A stretch of 64,000 nt of DNA from Apoderus coryli (Eukaryota > Arthropoda > Insecta > Coleoptera > Attelabidae): NCBI GenBank assembly GCA_911728435.2, contig OU452205.1:14824260-14888259 (forward strand), in the 5' to 3' direction. This document shows, piece after piece, positions 45,936 to 57,153 of this stretch (position 1 is the first letter of the stretch; the number at the start of each line of letters is the position of its first letter). A program made the translations under genes and the position numbers. The notes under the pieces are model-generated. The model was given only the letters and a program-made list of their open reading frames with translations, searched no databases and was not told the origin of the DNA.

Positions 45936-46261
45936 TAGAAAAATTAAAAAATCCACAGTAAGACGGACTATTTCCTCAATATTTTAATCATACATTTCAC
46001 ATGCGGTATCTTAATCTGACAAATGTTGAATTTTCTCAATTGGGTTTAAAATATAATTGTCAATACAGTATCAGAAAAATTCTTACATAAAATAGCACGT
46101 TAAAAAAAACTAATTACCAACTTTACCATCTGAATGCCTTTACACCACTACTTTATAGTTTCCAAAAATCCACAAGTCACATATTCCGATTAGACCGGTG
46201 GTTTCTTTTATAAACACAACTGCATATAGACTTCCAGAATGGCTAAATGTATTCCTAAGAA
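45936..46261. other. Noncoding stretch, nothing recognised
   Basis: AT-rich sequence between the inverted-repeat arm ending at 45935 and the start of the next inverted repeat at about 46262. No gene or repeat family identified. Confidence 0.3.
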
Positions 46262-46445
46262 AATTCGAGTATATATCATAGAAATCTTATATTATATATG
46301 TACTCTAGAATGCTAATTAAATCCAGCCGAATACCAAAAAGTGTAACGGGTATGCAGAGTTTTCACGAACTACGCATGCTCCTCAGTAACTTATTTTCAG
46401 TACAGAGCTGCCATATTTAAAACTATTTTGTCGTTCGCCTTACAG
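46262..46445 (-). repeat. Inverted copy of the flanks of composite 2 (paralogous empty site)
   Basis: The reverse complement of this stretch reads AAAATAAGTTACTG, GCATGCG, ACACTTTT, ATTCTAGAGTA and ATAATATAAGATTTCT. It matches 47790-47888 joined to 50652-50690 but without the 2.8-kb composite. It therefore represents the unoccupied target. It may be the left terminal repeat of a transposon that contains the THAP segment. Confidence 0.6.
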
Positions 46446-46812
46446 AATTTATGCGACATATCTGTTTTATAAATAAATCCATATGTTGCGTCATACGAAA
46501 CTGCTTGACAAAATTAAATAATTAAATGTTATCGGTAAAATTGCATACTGTTTAGTTTTCAGCAATATGAACGAAACATTTTTTTCCAAATCTTATTAAA
46601 TTTAGGAGATTTCGCAACAGCGTCTGTTTTCGCAAATGACGTTTCTCGTAGTGGAATATCTGTCAGAGTCGGCTTCACAATAATTCAGATTTTATAATTG
46701 AGTTATGGTTTTATTCGTGGTATATTTTAATTGTTGATAGATATACCTATTTGTGATTAAAATTGTTTTTAATATTTGTTATTTTGGTTTTAGTTCGTTT
46801 ATTTAACAAACA

Positions 46813-47139
46813 ATGAGGTGTATAGTGTTGTGGTGTAAAAATGAAGGTCTCCTTCCTGGTATTAAATATTTTCAGTAAGTTATTGTTTCGGGTTTCTAAC
46901 AGTCTCAGTTTCAGTCAATATGATACCATTGACATGATACTCATTTTTAGCTTGACAAAAAAAAAGACATGATGTTTGGATGCGGGCATTGGGATCCTAG
47001 TACAGAAAATGTATGTGATGGGAATGTCATATGCAGTAAGCATTTCGCTGCAGAAGATATCATTTGTAGAGAAGACGGCAAGAGGATCACCCTCGTACCC
47101 GATGCAGTTCCCAAACTTTTGTTGAAAAGAAGAGATTAT
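46813..47139 (+). CDS. THAP-domain coding segment (two exons, model uncertain)
   Basis: Candidate exon 46813-46874 starts MRCIVLWCKNEG (first Cys pair of the C2CH zinc site). After a 76-bp GTAAGT...TTTTAG intron, 46951-47139 encodes NVICSKHFAAEDI (second Cys and His) and VPDAVPKLL (the AVP box), all THAP signatures for sequence-specific DNA binding. The phases disagree by one base: exon 1 ends in phase 2 but exon 2 is read in phase 0. A run of nine A at 46957-46965 could hide an indel or assembly error; otherwise this is a pseudogene. The tryptophan is at GHWD. Host regulator and transposase are both possible. Confidence 0.65.
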
Positions 47140-47312
47140 GTAAATGAGAGTGGAAGTTAATTTCTTAATCGTTTGATATCAAGACACTGTTTACTTAAAA
47201 GCAGTCTGTCAAAAATGCATGATATGTATGTCAAGAATATATTTCCTACGTTGTGTAGGTATACAAAGTTCGTTTGAATTCTGTTGTTACACTGGAATAT
47301 ACTTAATTATAG

Positions 47313-47474
47313 AATCCTCCATGAAATTGCTGAGAATAAAAGTTCTACCAACCATGTTTTGTCACAAAATACTATTGCGAGTAGTACGGATGATATGGAA
47401 GTGGTTTACATGGACACGGAAAATATTTGTGAAGTCACTGTTTCTTGCACCCCTTCTTTGAAGGCTGTAGAGAG
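47313..47474 (+). CDS. Possible further exon of the THAP gene
   Basis: Open stretch bounded by TTAATTATAG and GAGAG|GTAAGATG; it encodes an acidic segment (TDDMEVVYMDTENICEVTVS). No domain recognised. Its entry phase does not match the preceding candidate exon, so linkage is tentative. Confidence 0.35.
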
Positions 47475-47517
47475 GTAAGATGCCTAAGGTGGTTGTATAA
47501 ACAAACAAACATTATAT

Positions 47518-47655
47518 AATAATAATAATAAAATAAATAATTAGAATGCTCAAATCCTTAAGATATTTTCCAGTATTAGAATTTTTACTTATTTGTCGTT
47601 TCTGTTTATATTTATTATTATTGGGTTGTACCTGTTAGACAATAAAGTATTTAGA
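47518..47655 (+). mobile_element. Non-LTR 3' end fragment
   Basis: ATTGGGTTGTACCTGTTAGACAATAAAGTATT at about 47620-47650 matches the 3' ends of family 1 copies D and F. An (AAT)n run lies at 47518-47530. No coding part remains. Confidence 0.5.
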
Positions 47656-47888
47656 TATTTAATGTAATTTTTTATTTCTTAAATTCCTTTATTCCATTTT
47701 TTTATTTGAATGTTACCAAATGGTAAAATTTAATTTTAAATATACCTATAACAGTAATATTACATTTAATCAAAGCCGGTCCTGTTGAAAAATAAGTTAC
47801 TGGTGATCATGCGCATTATGCACAGCTCTACACTTTTGGTTACATTTTTGTACTACGGGATTATCATTCTAGAGTATATATATATATA

Positions 47889-50651
47889 CAGGGTGTCCTA
47901 CGGTGGCAACCCATTAGATTATTTCAGAAACTACTTCGAATTGAATTTAGGAAATTTCAGTGTCTATATTGTCAAATATGCTCTACTCAAATAATATAAT
48001 AGCAACGGCATAGTACTTCCGGTTATACCGGAAGTTGATGGCAACTTTGTTATTTTAAATGGAACATCCTATATATTATTACATTTTTGGATTCTAAATA
48101 AGATATCAGACATATTTCATGTATCATGTCCTATACCTGACGTCAGTCGTTTTTGACTTATATCAAGATTTATGTCAAAATTGACAGTATAGGGCTCCAT
48201 AAGAATTCCATTTTTTCCTTGTAAATCAGTATTTAATAATTATTTTGCAGGTATTTTCTTATCAGGTAGGATCTTCTTTTTCGAATTGACAAGACATTTT
48301 CTGATTAGTTTATACAGGGTGGTCAAAAAATTATATTGAAAACGGTTCAAGAAAAACAGTTGAAAGTCAATTTTTTCAAATAGAATGGGTATATTATTAT
48401 TATTTTATCTTCCTTAGCATTAAAAAATAATGCAATTTTGTAATGCATAGTTTTCGAAATATCGTCATTTTAAATTTTTCTGCAGCGCCTACCGTCGTCT
48501 CTCTGGAAGCTAGCTAATTATTTTAGTTAGCAATGAAATTATTGTCATTTTAACGTCAAATTAATAAAAATTAAAAATAATTATTCATATTATAAATTTA
48601 TTATTAATTCATGGAGAATAAAATAAAGGGATTAATATCACCTGTAGAGTATTTAACGAGAGAAACCCCCATTTGCTAACGATGACTAGCGAAATTAGGA
48701 AGAATTTTGAGAAATCATTTAGAGCAGGTTGGGATGTATACAAATCAAGTATTACAACGAACTAAGACTAAAATTTAAAATAATACAGCAGAAATGAACA
48801 GAAGATTAAACTAAATAAATTTTCAACTAAAAAAAGTTAATCAACTAACGATAACAAAACTAATTTAATTGTTCGATATGACCCCCATTTAGTCTTAAAC
48901 ACTTATTTACCCATTCAATAAATTCACTTGTGACGGCTCGTGCAAGTTGGACTCCCGGTAAGGCTTCGAATGAAGTTCGGATGCGTCCTACTAATTCTTC
49001 TTTTGAATTAATTGGGGTGGAATACACCTTTTGTTTAATTGCACCCCAAACATAAAAATCCAGCGGTGATAGATCTGGAGATCTCGCTGGTCAATCCCAA
49101 GGCCCTAAACGTCTGCTCCATCGATCTTCAAACATTTCATTAAGCTGTTGTGTGATTCTATTTCCACAGTGAGGTGGTGCTCCATCTAACTGGTACTAAC
49201 TTCTTAATTCATTTAATGGTAGATCCAAAAAATGCAAAATATAAAGATAACCTTCCGTATTTAAATTATGCTCGTAAATAAAATATTCAACATGTGTGTC
49301 TTTCACCATAGGTACAAAAAACGTTCACACTAAATTTATTTTGAAAATTTCGTTCACGAATAGCGTGCGGATTCTCAGAAGCCCAAAAATGACTATTTTG
49401 TCTATTAGCGATTCCATCTCTCGAAAATTTCGACTCATCTGTCCAAATCACTTTTTGCAGAAACCCAGGATCTTCTTGCGTTCGTGTTAAAATGGTTTCG
49501 CAGAACCGTACACGTCGTTCGGCATCACCTGCTTCCAGAGCACAAAGATATTTGAATTTAAATGGATGTAAACCATTACTTTTTAATATTTTTTGAACAG
49601 AGGATTTTGAAATTCCTAGATCTTGTTCAGCAGCACGCACTGATGATTCAGGATATGTATTAAAATATGCCAAAACATTTACCACATTATCCTCATTTGA
49701 TTTCTCAAAATTCTTCTTAATTTTTCTCTAGTCATTGTTGGCAAATGCGGGGTTCTCTCGTTAAATACTCTACAGGTTCTATTAATCACTTTGTTACATT
49801 CTCCATGGATTAATAATACATTTACAATATCAGCATATGAATAAATATTTTCCATTTTGTAATAGTTATTGTGAAATATAATGGTCACAAATATTGATAA
49901 ATAACGACTCGTTGGATAGCAACAATTAATTACATGTTTAGTTTGACGTTTATGCTAATTCAGAGAACTGTCATTATTTTCATGGCCAACTAAATTAATT
50001 AGCTAGCTTCCAGAGAGACGACCGACGGTAGGCGCTGCAGAAAAATTTAAAATGACTATATTTCGAAAACTATGCATTTTAGAAAATGATAACCTATTAC
50101 AAAATTGCATTATTTTTTAATGCTAAGGAAGATAAAATAATAATAATATACCCATTCCATTTGAAAAAATTGACTTTCAACTGTTTTTCTTGAACCGTTT
50201 TCAATATAATTTTTTGACCACCCTGTATAAACTAGTCGGAAAATGTCTTGTCAATTCGAAAAAGAAGAGCCCACCTGATAAGAAAATACCTGCAAAATAA
50301 TTATTAAATACTGATTTACAAGGAAAAAACGGAATTCTTATGGAGCCCTAAACTGTCAATTTTGACATAAATCTTGATATAAGTCAAAAACGACTGACGT
50401 TAGGTATAGGACATGATACATGAAATATGTCTGAAATCTTATTTGAAATCCAAAAATGTAATAATATATAGGGTGTTCGATTTAAAATAACAAAGTTGCT
50501 ATCAACTTCCGGTATAACCGGAAGTGCTATGCCGTTGCTATTATATTATTTGAGTAGAGCATATTTGACAATATAGACACTGAAATTTTCAAAATTCAAT
50601 TCGAAGTAGTTTCTGAAATAATCTAATGGGTTGCCACCGTAGGACACCCTG
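47889..50651. mobile_element. Composite mariner/IS630-like element 2 with nested inverted repeats
   Basis: Outer ends CAGGGTGTCCTACGGTGGCA mirror each other exactly; outer arms are 47889-48312 and 50228-50651, both 424 bp. The inner element 48315-50225 has ends CAGGGTGGTCAAAAAATTAT and lies between TA dinucleotides at the exact dyad of the outer palindrome (GTTTA-TA-TAAAC). It shares scattered blocks with composite 1 (CTTCCGGTTATACCGGAA, TTTATGTCAAAA, TTAGTTGGCCATGA). TA flanks the outer ends too. Confidence 0.88.
48860..49855 (-). pseudogene. IS630/Tc1-mariner-like transposase, nearly complete but broken
   Basis: Starts MENIYSYADIVNVLLIHGE (DNA-binding domain), frameshifts at about 49680, and continues VRAAEQDLGISKSSVQKIL, VIWTDESKFSRDG (first catalytic Asp) and SVNVFC. 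Past further breaks it reads DGAPPHCGNRITQQLNEMF (second Asp), SPDLSPLDFYVWGAIKQKV (third acid region) and a C-terminus ending RLNGGHIEQLN. Length is 332 codons overall, typical for the superfamily. At least one frameshift and one TGA, so inactive now. Confidence 0.85.
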
Positions 50652-51023
50652 TATAATATAAGATTTCTGTGGTATATATTCCGTCCGAACTATCGAGATA
50701 TTTAAGCAATTTCAGAATGAATCATAACCATACTTTAGTATATTTTGATGTTGTCAACTTGTTCCCTATAGTGTTCCAGTTTCCGATTGTGTTTTATTAG
50801 TTGAAAATGTACTTATTAACAATAGCATAAATTTAATAGCTCATATCTGCAAAATGCTACAAATCGCAGTTCACAAGATTTCTTACAATTTTATAGACAT
50901 ATGTCTGGCAATGGAATCCAATTTATCTCTTTTTTGGCGGAAGTTTTTATAAACAACTACATTATCCTACAGAAACAATTTTGTTTATGTATTCTTGAAA
51001 TGAAAGTCAACCTCCACGAAACG

Positions 51024-51065
51024 ACCAAACATATTTCGGAGCATCAGGCTCCCTCATCAGTGGTT
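51024..51065 (-). ncRNA. Hammerhead ribozyme motif (family 2, left arm)
   Basis: Minus strand: AACCA, CTGATGA, G, stem II GGAGC-CTGAT-GCTCC, GAAA, ATATGT, U17, TGGT. Core intact; stem I four pairs, stem II five. The base after CTGATGA is G, unlike the T in sister copies. Cut predicted between 51028 and 51027. Confidence 0.65.
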
Positions 51066-51238
51066 AGAAAACTACAAAAGCTATTTCATCATTATTAGTA
51101 ATATTATTATATTATATTGTTTTAGGATTTAAGAGAAATGTATTAATTCTGGAAAGAAGGATGTATTCAATTCTTTTTTCCAGAATTAATACACAATATA
51201 ATATTATAAATAATGTGATATAGTTTTTGTAATTTTCT

Positions 51239-51279
51239 AACCACTGATGATGGAGCCTGGTGCTCCAACATGTTTGGTT
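51239..51279 (+). ncRNA. Hammerhead motif with a core deletion (family 2, right arm)
   Basis: AACCA, CTGATGA, T, stem II GGAGC-CTGGT-GCTCC, then AACATGT where GAAACATGT is expected, U, TGGTT. Two core bases are missing, so it should not cleave. Confidence 0.6.
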
Positions 51280-51390
51280 GATATAGAATTTTAGAGACAT
51301 CTATTAAATTCATTTCGGGGAGGTTGACTTTCATGTCAAGAATACATATCATTCTACTCCACTTCAATATGGACTACCTCTGTAAAATTT

Positions 51391-52060
51391 CCTTTATATT
51401 AAGCGAATTTTTAAACCATTTCATAATTTTTTTATTTAGAAAACATTTTATGAAATGAAGCACAGCATATTTACCTTTTTTTTTATCCATTATTATAGTA
51501 GTTAAAGCAAAACCTACCCCGGCTGGCGTTGATCGTTCACACGATGAATTTTTAAGTAATTTTTAATTTCATCATTTATAATTTTATATAGAAAATGCCA
51601 GTGCATTTACTAGCACACGGCTTAAATTGAATTTAATTTACTATTTTTTGCGTATAATAGGAATTTTTCCTGCTTGATGCTGTCTCTTGTATAGCGATGG
51701 TAGAGCTGGATTTTGGTGAGAAATTATAACAGAATTTTATCTACAGCAACAGCGTCGCACTAATTATCACTGTTAGCGCTTGTATACATAATGGTACTTT
51801 ATCGCTTTACTGTTAGTTTTAAAAGTCTTAAATTATATTTATAAATATGTATACCTATTGATTAAACATTATTATTATTGAGTGTTATTACAGTCTTTAG
51901 TCGATTTAGTTCAAGCAAAAATTTATAAGAAATATTATGGAAAATTATTTCGTTAACAATGAACTGATGACCTCTAGTCTTGAGCCTCATAGCTGCACTA
52001 TGTTGGATCCCTACAGGCATTCAAAATAACATAAAAACTTAGCTTACCAGGCGATTGAAT
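51391..52060. other. Noncoding stretch, possible remains of Harbinger 3' half
   Basis: Nothing recognised. The third transposase exon expected after the donor at about 52050 was not found here, so that part of the Harbinger element seems deleted or decayed. Confidence 0.3.
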
Positions 52061-52322
52061 CCTTACGTGGGTACAGTCCAAAGAACCGATAATATGTGGC
52101 AATGCAGCCTTGCCAAAAAAATTATTTTTTGCTTTACTAATTTCACGTAGGCATTCGAATACCTATATTTAGGCGATAAGGCAGCTGTAGCGAAATATAC
52201 TTTTTTGATCATTTTGCTGGCAGATGATTTGCTAACTTTTATAGTATCGGAAGCGGTTAATAAAAAATTTCCAGTTGCATAAAATCGAAGGGTTAAAAGC
52301 ATTTGATTTATAGGAGAAATGG
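52060..52322 (-). pseudogene. PIF/Harbinger transposase, second exon fragment
   Basis: Minus strand: SPINQMLLTLRFYATGNFL, then VSKSSASKMIKKV, the HARBI1-like 'LRFYATGsFq...vSQstaSRii' block. After a frame change it reads GKAALPHIIGSLDCTHVRI, containing the first catalytic Asp (GSLDCTH), ending at donor CCTG|GTAAGC near 52047. It is separated from its first exon by an inserted non-LTR element. Confidence 0.8.
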
Positions 52323-52757
52323 AATAATAATAATAATAATAATAATAAATAATTTATTTGCATAATAACATATCAGTTGTCACAAATATTTAGTACATGT
52401 TTAAGGTGTGGTATACACAAATAAATAAATACAGCGAGGAATAACTACCTGCAAGTTACTTAAGGAAAACTTGTCTGTAGCCTTGCAGATAGGCTCCGGA
52501 TTCAATCATTTGCGCAACATAGTGGGATACATTAGTTATGTTAAATCATATTAATTAATCTTATTGACTTACTTATCCTAAATTTTAAAACTAGAATAGT
52601 TTGATTATAAACCATATAATACATAACAATACAGATGGCACTTAGAGATCAATACTCGACTGCCAGCCGATGAACAGCATTATACACAAATATACACAAA
52701 GCAAGAACAAAGATAGAGACACAGTCGGTTTTGTTTATAACAATCGCGCAATTTAAT

Positions 52758-55691
52758 TCAGAGGATGCTGGGATTCTGCTTCATTAACCAATGTGTGATA
52801 ATTTTTTTAAAATAAGAGCATTTCATTTTATTTCTCAGATCAAGGCTCATTTCATTGAATAACTTGGGCACAATAAAAACAAAACATCTTTGCCCAATCG
52901 ATTTATTCATTTTAGGCACCACAGCATCTAGGTTAGTACGTGTATTATGCCCGTGACCACAGAAGTTCAGAGAACATTTACCCTGTGATAAGTATGTCAA
53001 ACATGACTTGTAGAAAAGGTTCCTAGTATTTAAAATATTACAGGACTGAAATAATAAATTAGTTGGAAATTTTACGTCTAAATCATATATGATCTTTAGG
53101 ATCCGTTTTTGAACCATTTGAAGAGGTACGAGAGTAGACGAGTAAGCTCCACCCCATCCAATTATGCCGTATGATAGCAACGACTGAACAAGTGCAAAAT
53201 ACGTGGTCCTTAGTTGAGGCTTAGATAATATAGTTTTTAGCCTAACAAACATATAAATTAATGATCTCAATTTTTGGGTAAGGTTTCTAATTTGCAGTTC
53301 CCATCAAAGGCAAGAGTCAATGATAATCCCCAAGTATTTAATGGTATCTGTACCTTGTAATGTCCACGTTGCACCTCTGTGATGTAGTTCTACCCTAAGA
53401 GAATTGTTAGCCGGTAAACCTGTTCTGTAGCAAGAGAATGGAACATACTTAGTTTTTTCCAGGTTTATCGTAAGAAGATTCGCATCCAGCCAGTTAACCA
53501 TCCTTCCCAGATCCCTTCCTAGGTTGCCTTCCACCTCCTCCCACGAAGTTCCCTGTGCTAATAAAACGGTATCATCCGCGTATGATATGACTGTACCTCC
53601 CAAGCCCAGGTTCAGCAAATCATTGATATATAGATCAAATAGAATTGGGCCTAGAACTGTACCCTGTGGAACCCCGAAACTTACCCCAGCCGGAGAGCTA
53701 CTGCAACCATCAATATTAACAACTTGTGTTCTATGTGTCAAATAACTCCTTATCAGATCTTGCGCTTTGCCCCTTACACCATAATTTTCAAGCTTATCTA
53801 ATAGTTTTTCATGGGAGACTGTGTCAAAAGCTTTTGCTAGATCGCAGAAGACGCCTCCGCAGAGTAAAGACTTATCCAAGCTCTGATAAACATATTTAGT
53901 TAATGTAGCAATAGCATCGTCAGTGGATAGGTTCTCACGGAAACCGAATTGATAATTAGAGAGGATATTATGCTTTTTCATAAAATCTGTTAGGCGAAAT
54001 TTGAGTGCTTTCTCAAAGATTTTTGTAATGTGAGACACCAGGCTAATAGGTCTATAATTAATGATTTTTTCTTTATCGCCGCTTTTAAAAATGGGTTTGA
54101 TTATAGCCTCTTTAAATGCTATGGGACATTCGCCTCTCGTAAATGTTAAGTTTATAATATATGAAAGAGGTTCACTAATATAATTTGAGGTTATTTGTAG
54201 TATTTTCGCGTTGATCCCGTCAGGACCTGGTGCCGATGTTGTTTTCAGTGACAGTATATATCTTTCGATTTCATATTTATTGACTGGTTGAAGAAACATA
54301 GAATCTTGATTTCTATTGGGGATATCAAAAGATTGTTCAAGGTCAATGCCAGAATTCAATATATTGCTTGCCATTTGTCTCCCCACTGATGAATAGTGCT
54401 TATTAAAACTTTCCACAATTAGTTTTTTATCCGAAATCACCGTACCATGATCATCCACTATTTTGCTAGTATTGTTTTTACAGCTCTTGTTATTACGGTT
54501 TGTAAATTCATTGACGGTTCTCCACACTTGCTTTGGGTTATTGATATTTTTTGTTATAATGTTCTTATAATAATCTTGCTTCAATATTTTAGTTAGGTTA
54601 GTTATATAATTTCTATATTTTTTATAATCAGACAGAGCTTGTGAATTTTTGGACTTTTTGTATTGTGAATACAGTCTGTCCCTCACTTTGATAGAGCAGA
54701 TCAGACCTTTAGTTATCCAAGGTTTTTTCTTGTTAGCTTTGATTATGATTTTTGATAATGTGCTGAGTTTAATCGGATTTTTAAATACTTTGTAAAATTC
54801 GGCCACTGCTAGTTCAGGGTCCTCGTATGAAAAAAGAATGGCCCAGTCCTCGTGGCTTAGAATAGTTTTTAATTTATCGTAAATAATATATGTCTTGACT
54901 GATTGGGTTGGCTGCACCGGCTTAGGTTGTGTTGTAGCATTCCGAAGACAAAGTATCGTAGGGTAGTGGTCGGTAATTTTTGAGTGCAGGATTATTGGAA
55001 GTATGTTTGTGTCCGTTATATAATTACTCTTGAGAAATATATGATCTAGGCATGAGCTCGAATCTCCGTGATCTCTTGTAGAACTATTTATTAAGGATCG
55101 AAATCCGTTCTCATAAAAGTTATTGAGGTATTCATGAACGTCTACTGAATCCTGCATTATGTTAATGTTAAAGTCACCGATGAAGATTTCAGTGTTATTT
55201 GATTTTTTCTCACGGAGGAATTGTCCTAAATTTTGGACGAACAATTTGGTTTCAGTGCATGGGGGTCTGTAGAAAGCATTTACTACTACTTTTTCGTTTT
55301 CCAAATCCAAATAAAGCCTAATACACTTTAATATGCCCACGCTCTCAATGGTATAGTCAAAATGATGATAATCCCTTACGAAAACCACCACACCATCGTT
55401 CTGGTTTATTGTGCCCTTGTTATATATCGCCTTATAATCAGTCAATTGAAGAAGCTCAATATTCTGTATCTGCCAAGTTTCAGTCAAAACTATTATGTCA
55501 AACATTTCATTGAACTGGTGTAAAAGAACTTCAAGATTTTGATAATTTTTTGAAATGCTCCTTATGTTTGAATGAAAAATGGTTAAGGAGGTTTTTGAAT
55601 AGTTGGTTATATACTTCATACAATCCTGTATATTTTCTGCCACTCTGGTATTGACTTCGCGTAAATCGAAGTCCCTTAAATAACTATCCAT
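52758..55691 (-). CDS. ORF2: AP endonuclease and reverse transcriptase, one premature TGA
   Basis: Likely start is the ATG at 55691 (MDSYLRDFDLREVNTR). Endonuclease: FHSNIRSISKNY, VLTETWQIQN, IFIGDFNINI and the terminal KITDHYPTIL. RT: SAPGPDGINAKIL, YRPISLVSHITKIFEK, YQFGFRENLSTDDAI, CDLAKAFDTVSHEKLL, SFGVPQGTVLGPILFDLYIN and the catalytic YADDTVLLA. A TGA at 53304-53306 stops the frame after IIIDSCL, but the same frame continues without shift to 52758 (YFALVQSLLSYGIIGWGGAY). That suggests a single point mutation. No RNase H domain seen. The upstream in-frame ATG at 55742 is possible. Confidence 0.92.
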
Positions 55692-55930
55692 ATTAAATGG
55701 CAAAAATTTCAAACAAAAAATAAATAGACAATGGGGAAACAATCAGAAGTACAATCAAATAATTGCTAATACCTACAACAGCCAATATCTTAAGAATAAT
55801 AAATGAAAAATTGGGTTTACGCTCTGCGAGACTACCAGTATAAACATAATAAGGTTCTTTATTATTTTTTCCAGTTAATTATTGTGAAACATGCCAAATA
55901 TAAAAAAGTGAACAATGCAATGTGTTCCAA

Positions 55931-56728
55931 TTAGTTGTTTGAAAGATTGCGAGTGCGGCTTGATTGCCTTACAAACTTAGATGAGTCCTTAATTTTCTTA
56001 TTCTGTGTAGTACGCTCAGGACTTTCTATCGGCTTCCTCTTCTTCTCTTCTTCTAGGATGTCGTTAGGTTGTATTTCGTTAGTTGTTGTGTTTTGTCGGA
56101 TATATTCCAGGGCCTCTTCGTATGAATATTCTTCCCCGTTGATACGTAATTTTTGTCCTTTCAGTGTTGCTACTTTATTTTTCGATCTAGCTTGTTTAAG
56201 AGCGGTAGTGAGTACTTTTCGCTGTTTGATATCCTCCTTAATCAAGTCTTCATTAATGAATACTTCGGTTCCCTTCAGTTTCGAACGTTTAGTTAGAATT
56301 TCGTTTCTTTTTGAGCATTTAACAAATTCAACCAAAATAGGTCGGGGTCTCGTTCCCTTTTTACCCAGGCGAAAAGAATTTGAGATATCCCAGTCGTGAA
56401 GCTCCACGGATAATGTCGATTTTATAACTTCAGTAATTTGTTCATACGTGTCACGCTCACCTTCCGAATTAGGATCCTCAGCAATTCCTGTGAACACTAA
56501 GTTGTGTTTTTTTAGTTTTCGTTCCGAGTTTTGTAATCTTTCGTGCAGTGCCTTGTTCTCTTCCTCCAGAAAACTTAATCTTTCATTGAGCGATGTTACT
56601 TCTGTTTCGAATTTATCACTAAGGTTTTGTAGCCCGGTTGTAACCGACTCGATTTTTTCAGTCAAGTTTGCATTAACACTATGTATAAGGTTATAGACGT
56701 CTTGCAGTGTAACGTTAGTTTTGGCCAT
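55931..56728 (-). CDS. ORF1: coiled-coil RNA-binding protein of the non-LTR element
   Basis: About 265 codons from ATG 56728 (MAKTNVTLQDVYNLIH). A long coiled coil (residues about 25-80, heptads of Leu/Val with Glu/Lys) is followed by an RRM-like region starting HNLVFTGIAEDP and a C-terminal domain with RPRPILVEFVKCSKRNEIL, the layout of L1 ORF1p-type (transposase 22) chaperones. It should bind the element RNA as a trimer-like assembly. ORF2 follows after about 240 bp. An upstream in-frame ATG exists at 56749. Confidence 0.88.
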   Translation of the reverse strand: MAKTNVTLQDVYNLIHSVNANLTEKIESVTTGLQNLSDKFETEVTSLNERLSFLEEENKALHERLQNSERKLKKHNLVFTGIAEDPNSEGERDTYEQITEVIKSTLSVELHDWDISNSFRLGKKGTRPRPILVEFVKCSKRNEILTKRSKLKGTEVFINEDLIKEDIKQRKVLTTALKQARSKNKVATLKGQKLRINGEEYSYEEALEYIRQNTTTNEIQPNDILEEEKKRKPIESPERTTQNKKIKDSSKFVRQSSRTRNLSNN

Positions 56729-57153
56729 AATAATTTTATTTAGATACAAAGGTAAGAGGCATACACCTCGTTAATCGATAGGTACCGAAAACGGAGGGTC
56801 CGCACAAAAAAGTTATCAACTAAATAAATACTGCGGTATATTTTGGTTTTGACCATTGAATTTTATTAATACATAACCAATTCACTGTAATTGCCTATCT
56901 TAATGTCTGTCAAAAGTACATACCCAAACTCTTAGTCACTAATCACTGAACAGCACGAGAAAAGGAAATTTTTAAAAAGCTTCCGTAACACTTTAACTGG
57001 GGAAAATAGCACCAGTCACTTTCAATATGTATTCTTGGGTGTACCCCTTCGATATGGAATGATTCCTGAAACAAAAACTACACATCTTGGTATTCTGTCA
57101 CTCAATGTTATTTTACTCATTTTACATTAGATACTATTTTAATATCATTATAC

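Larger units (their letters stand above)
50985..51390. repeat. Inverted hammerhead repeat pair (family 2)
   Basis: Two oppositely oriented arms, each with a hammerhead motif, face each other around about 51150: AAAGTCAACCTCC and its mirror GGAGGTTGACTTT; TTAATTCTGGAAAGAAGG and TTCCAGAATTAAT. The block recurs at 19390-19725. Head-to-head layout parallels the Penelope pair. Confidence 0.7.
52323..57130 (-). mobile_element. Two-ORF non-LTR retrotransposon G (family 3), nearly intact
   Basis: Has ORF1, ORF2 and an (ATT)n 3' tail (52323-52350 on the plus strand as AAT repeats). It sits inside the Harbinger transposase, between its two recognisable exons. The 5' boundary is not precise: the 5' untranslated region extends from 56750 to somewhere before 57150. 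It is the best preserved retroelement of the window. Confidence 0.88.

Noticed and set aside
47219..47461. 80-codon plus-strand frame overlapping the possible THAP exon
   Set aside because: Shadow frame of 47313-47474, which has better splice borders.
55935..56696. Long plus-strand frames opposite ORF1
   Set aside because: Antisense shadows of a well supported coiled-coil ORF1.
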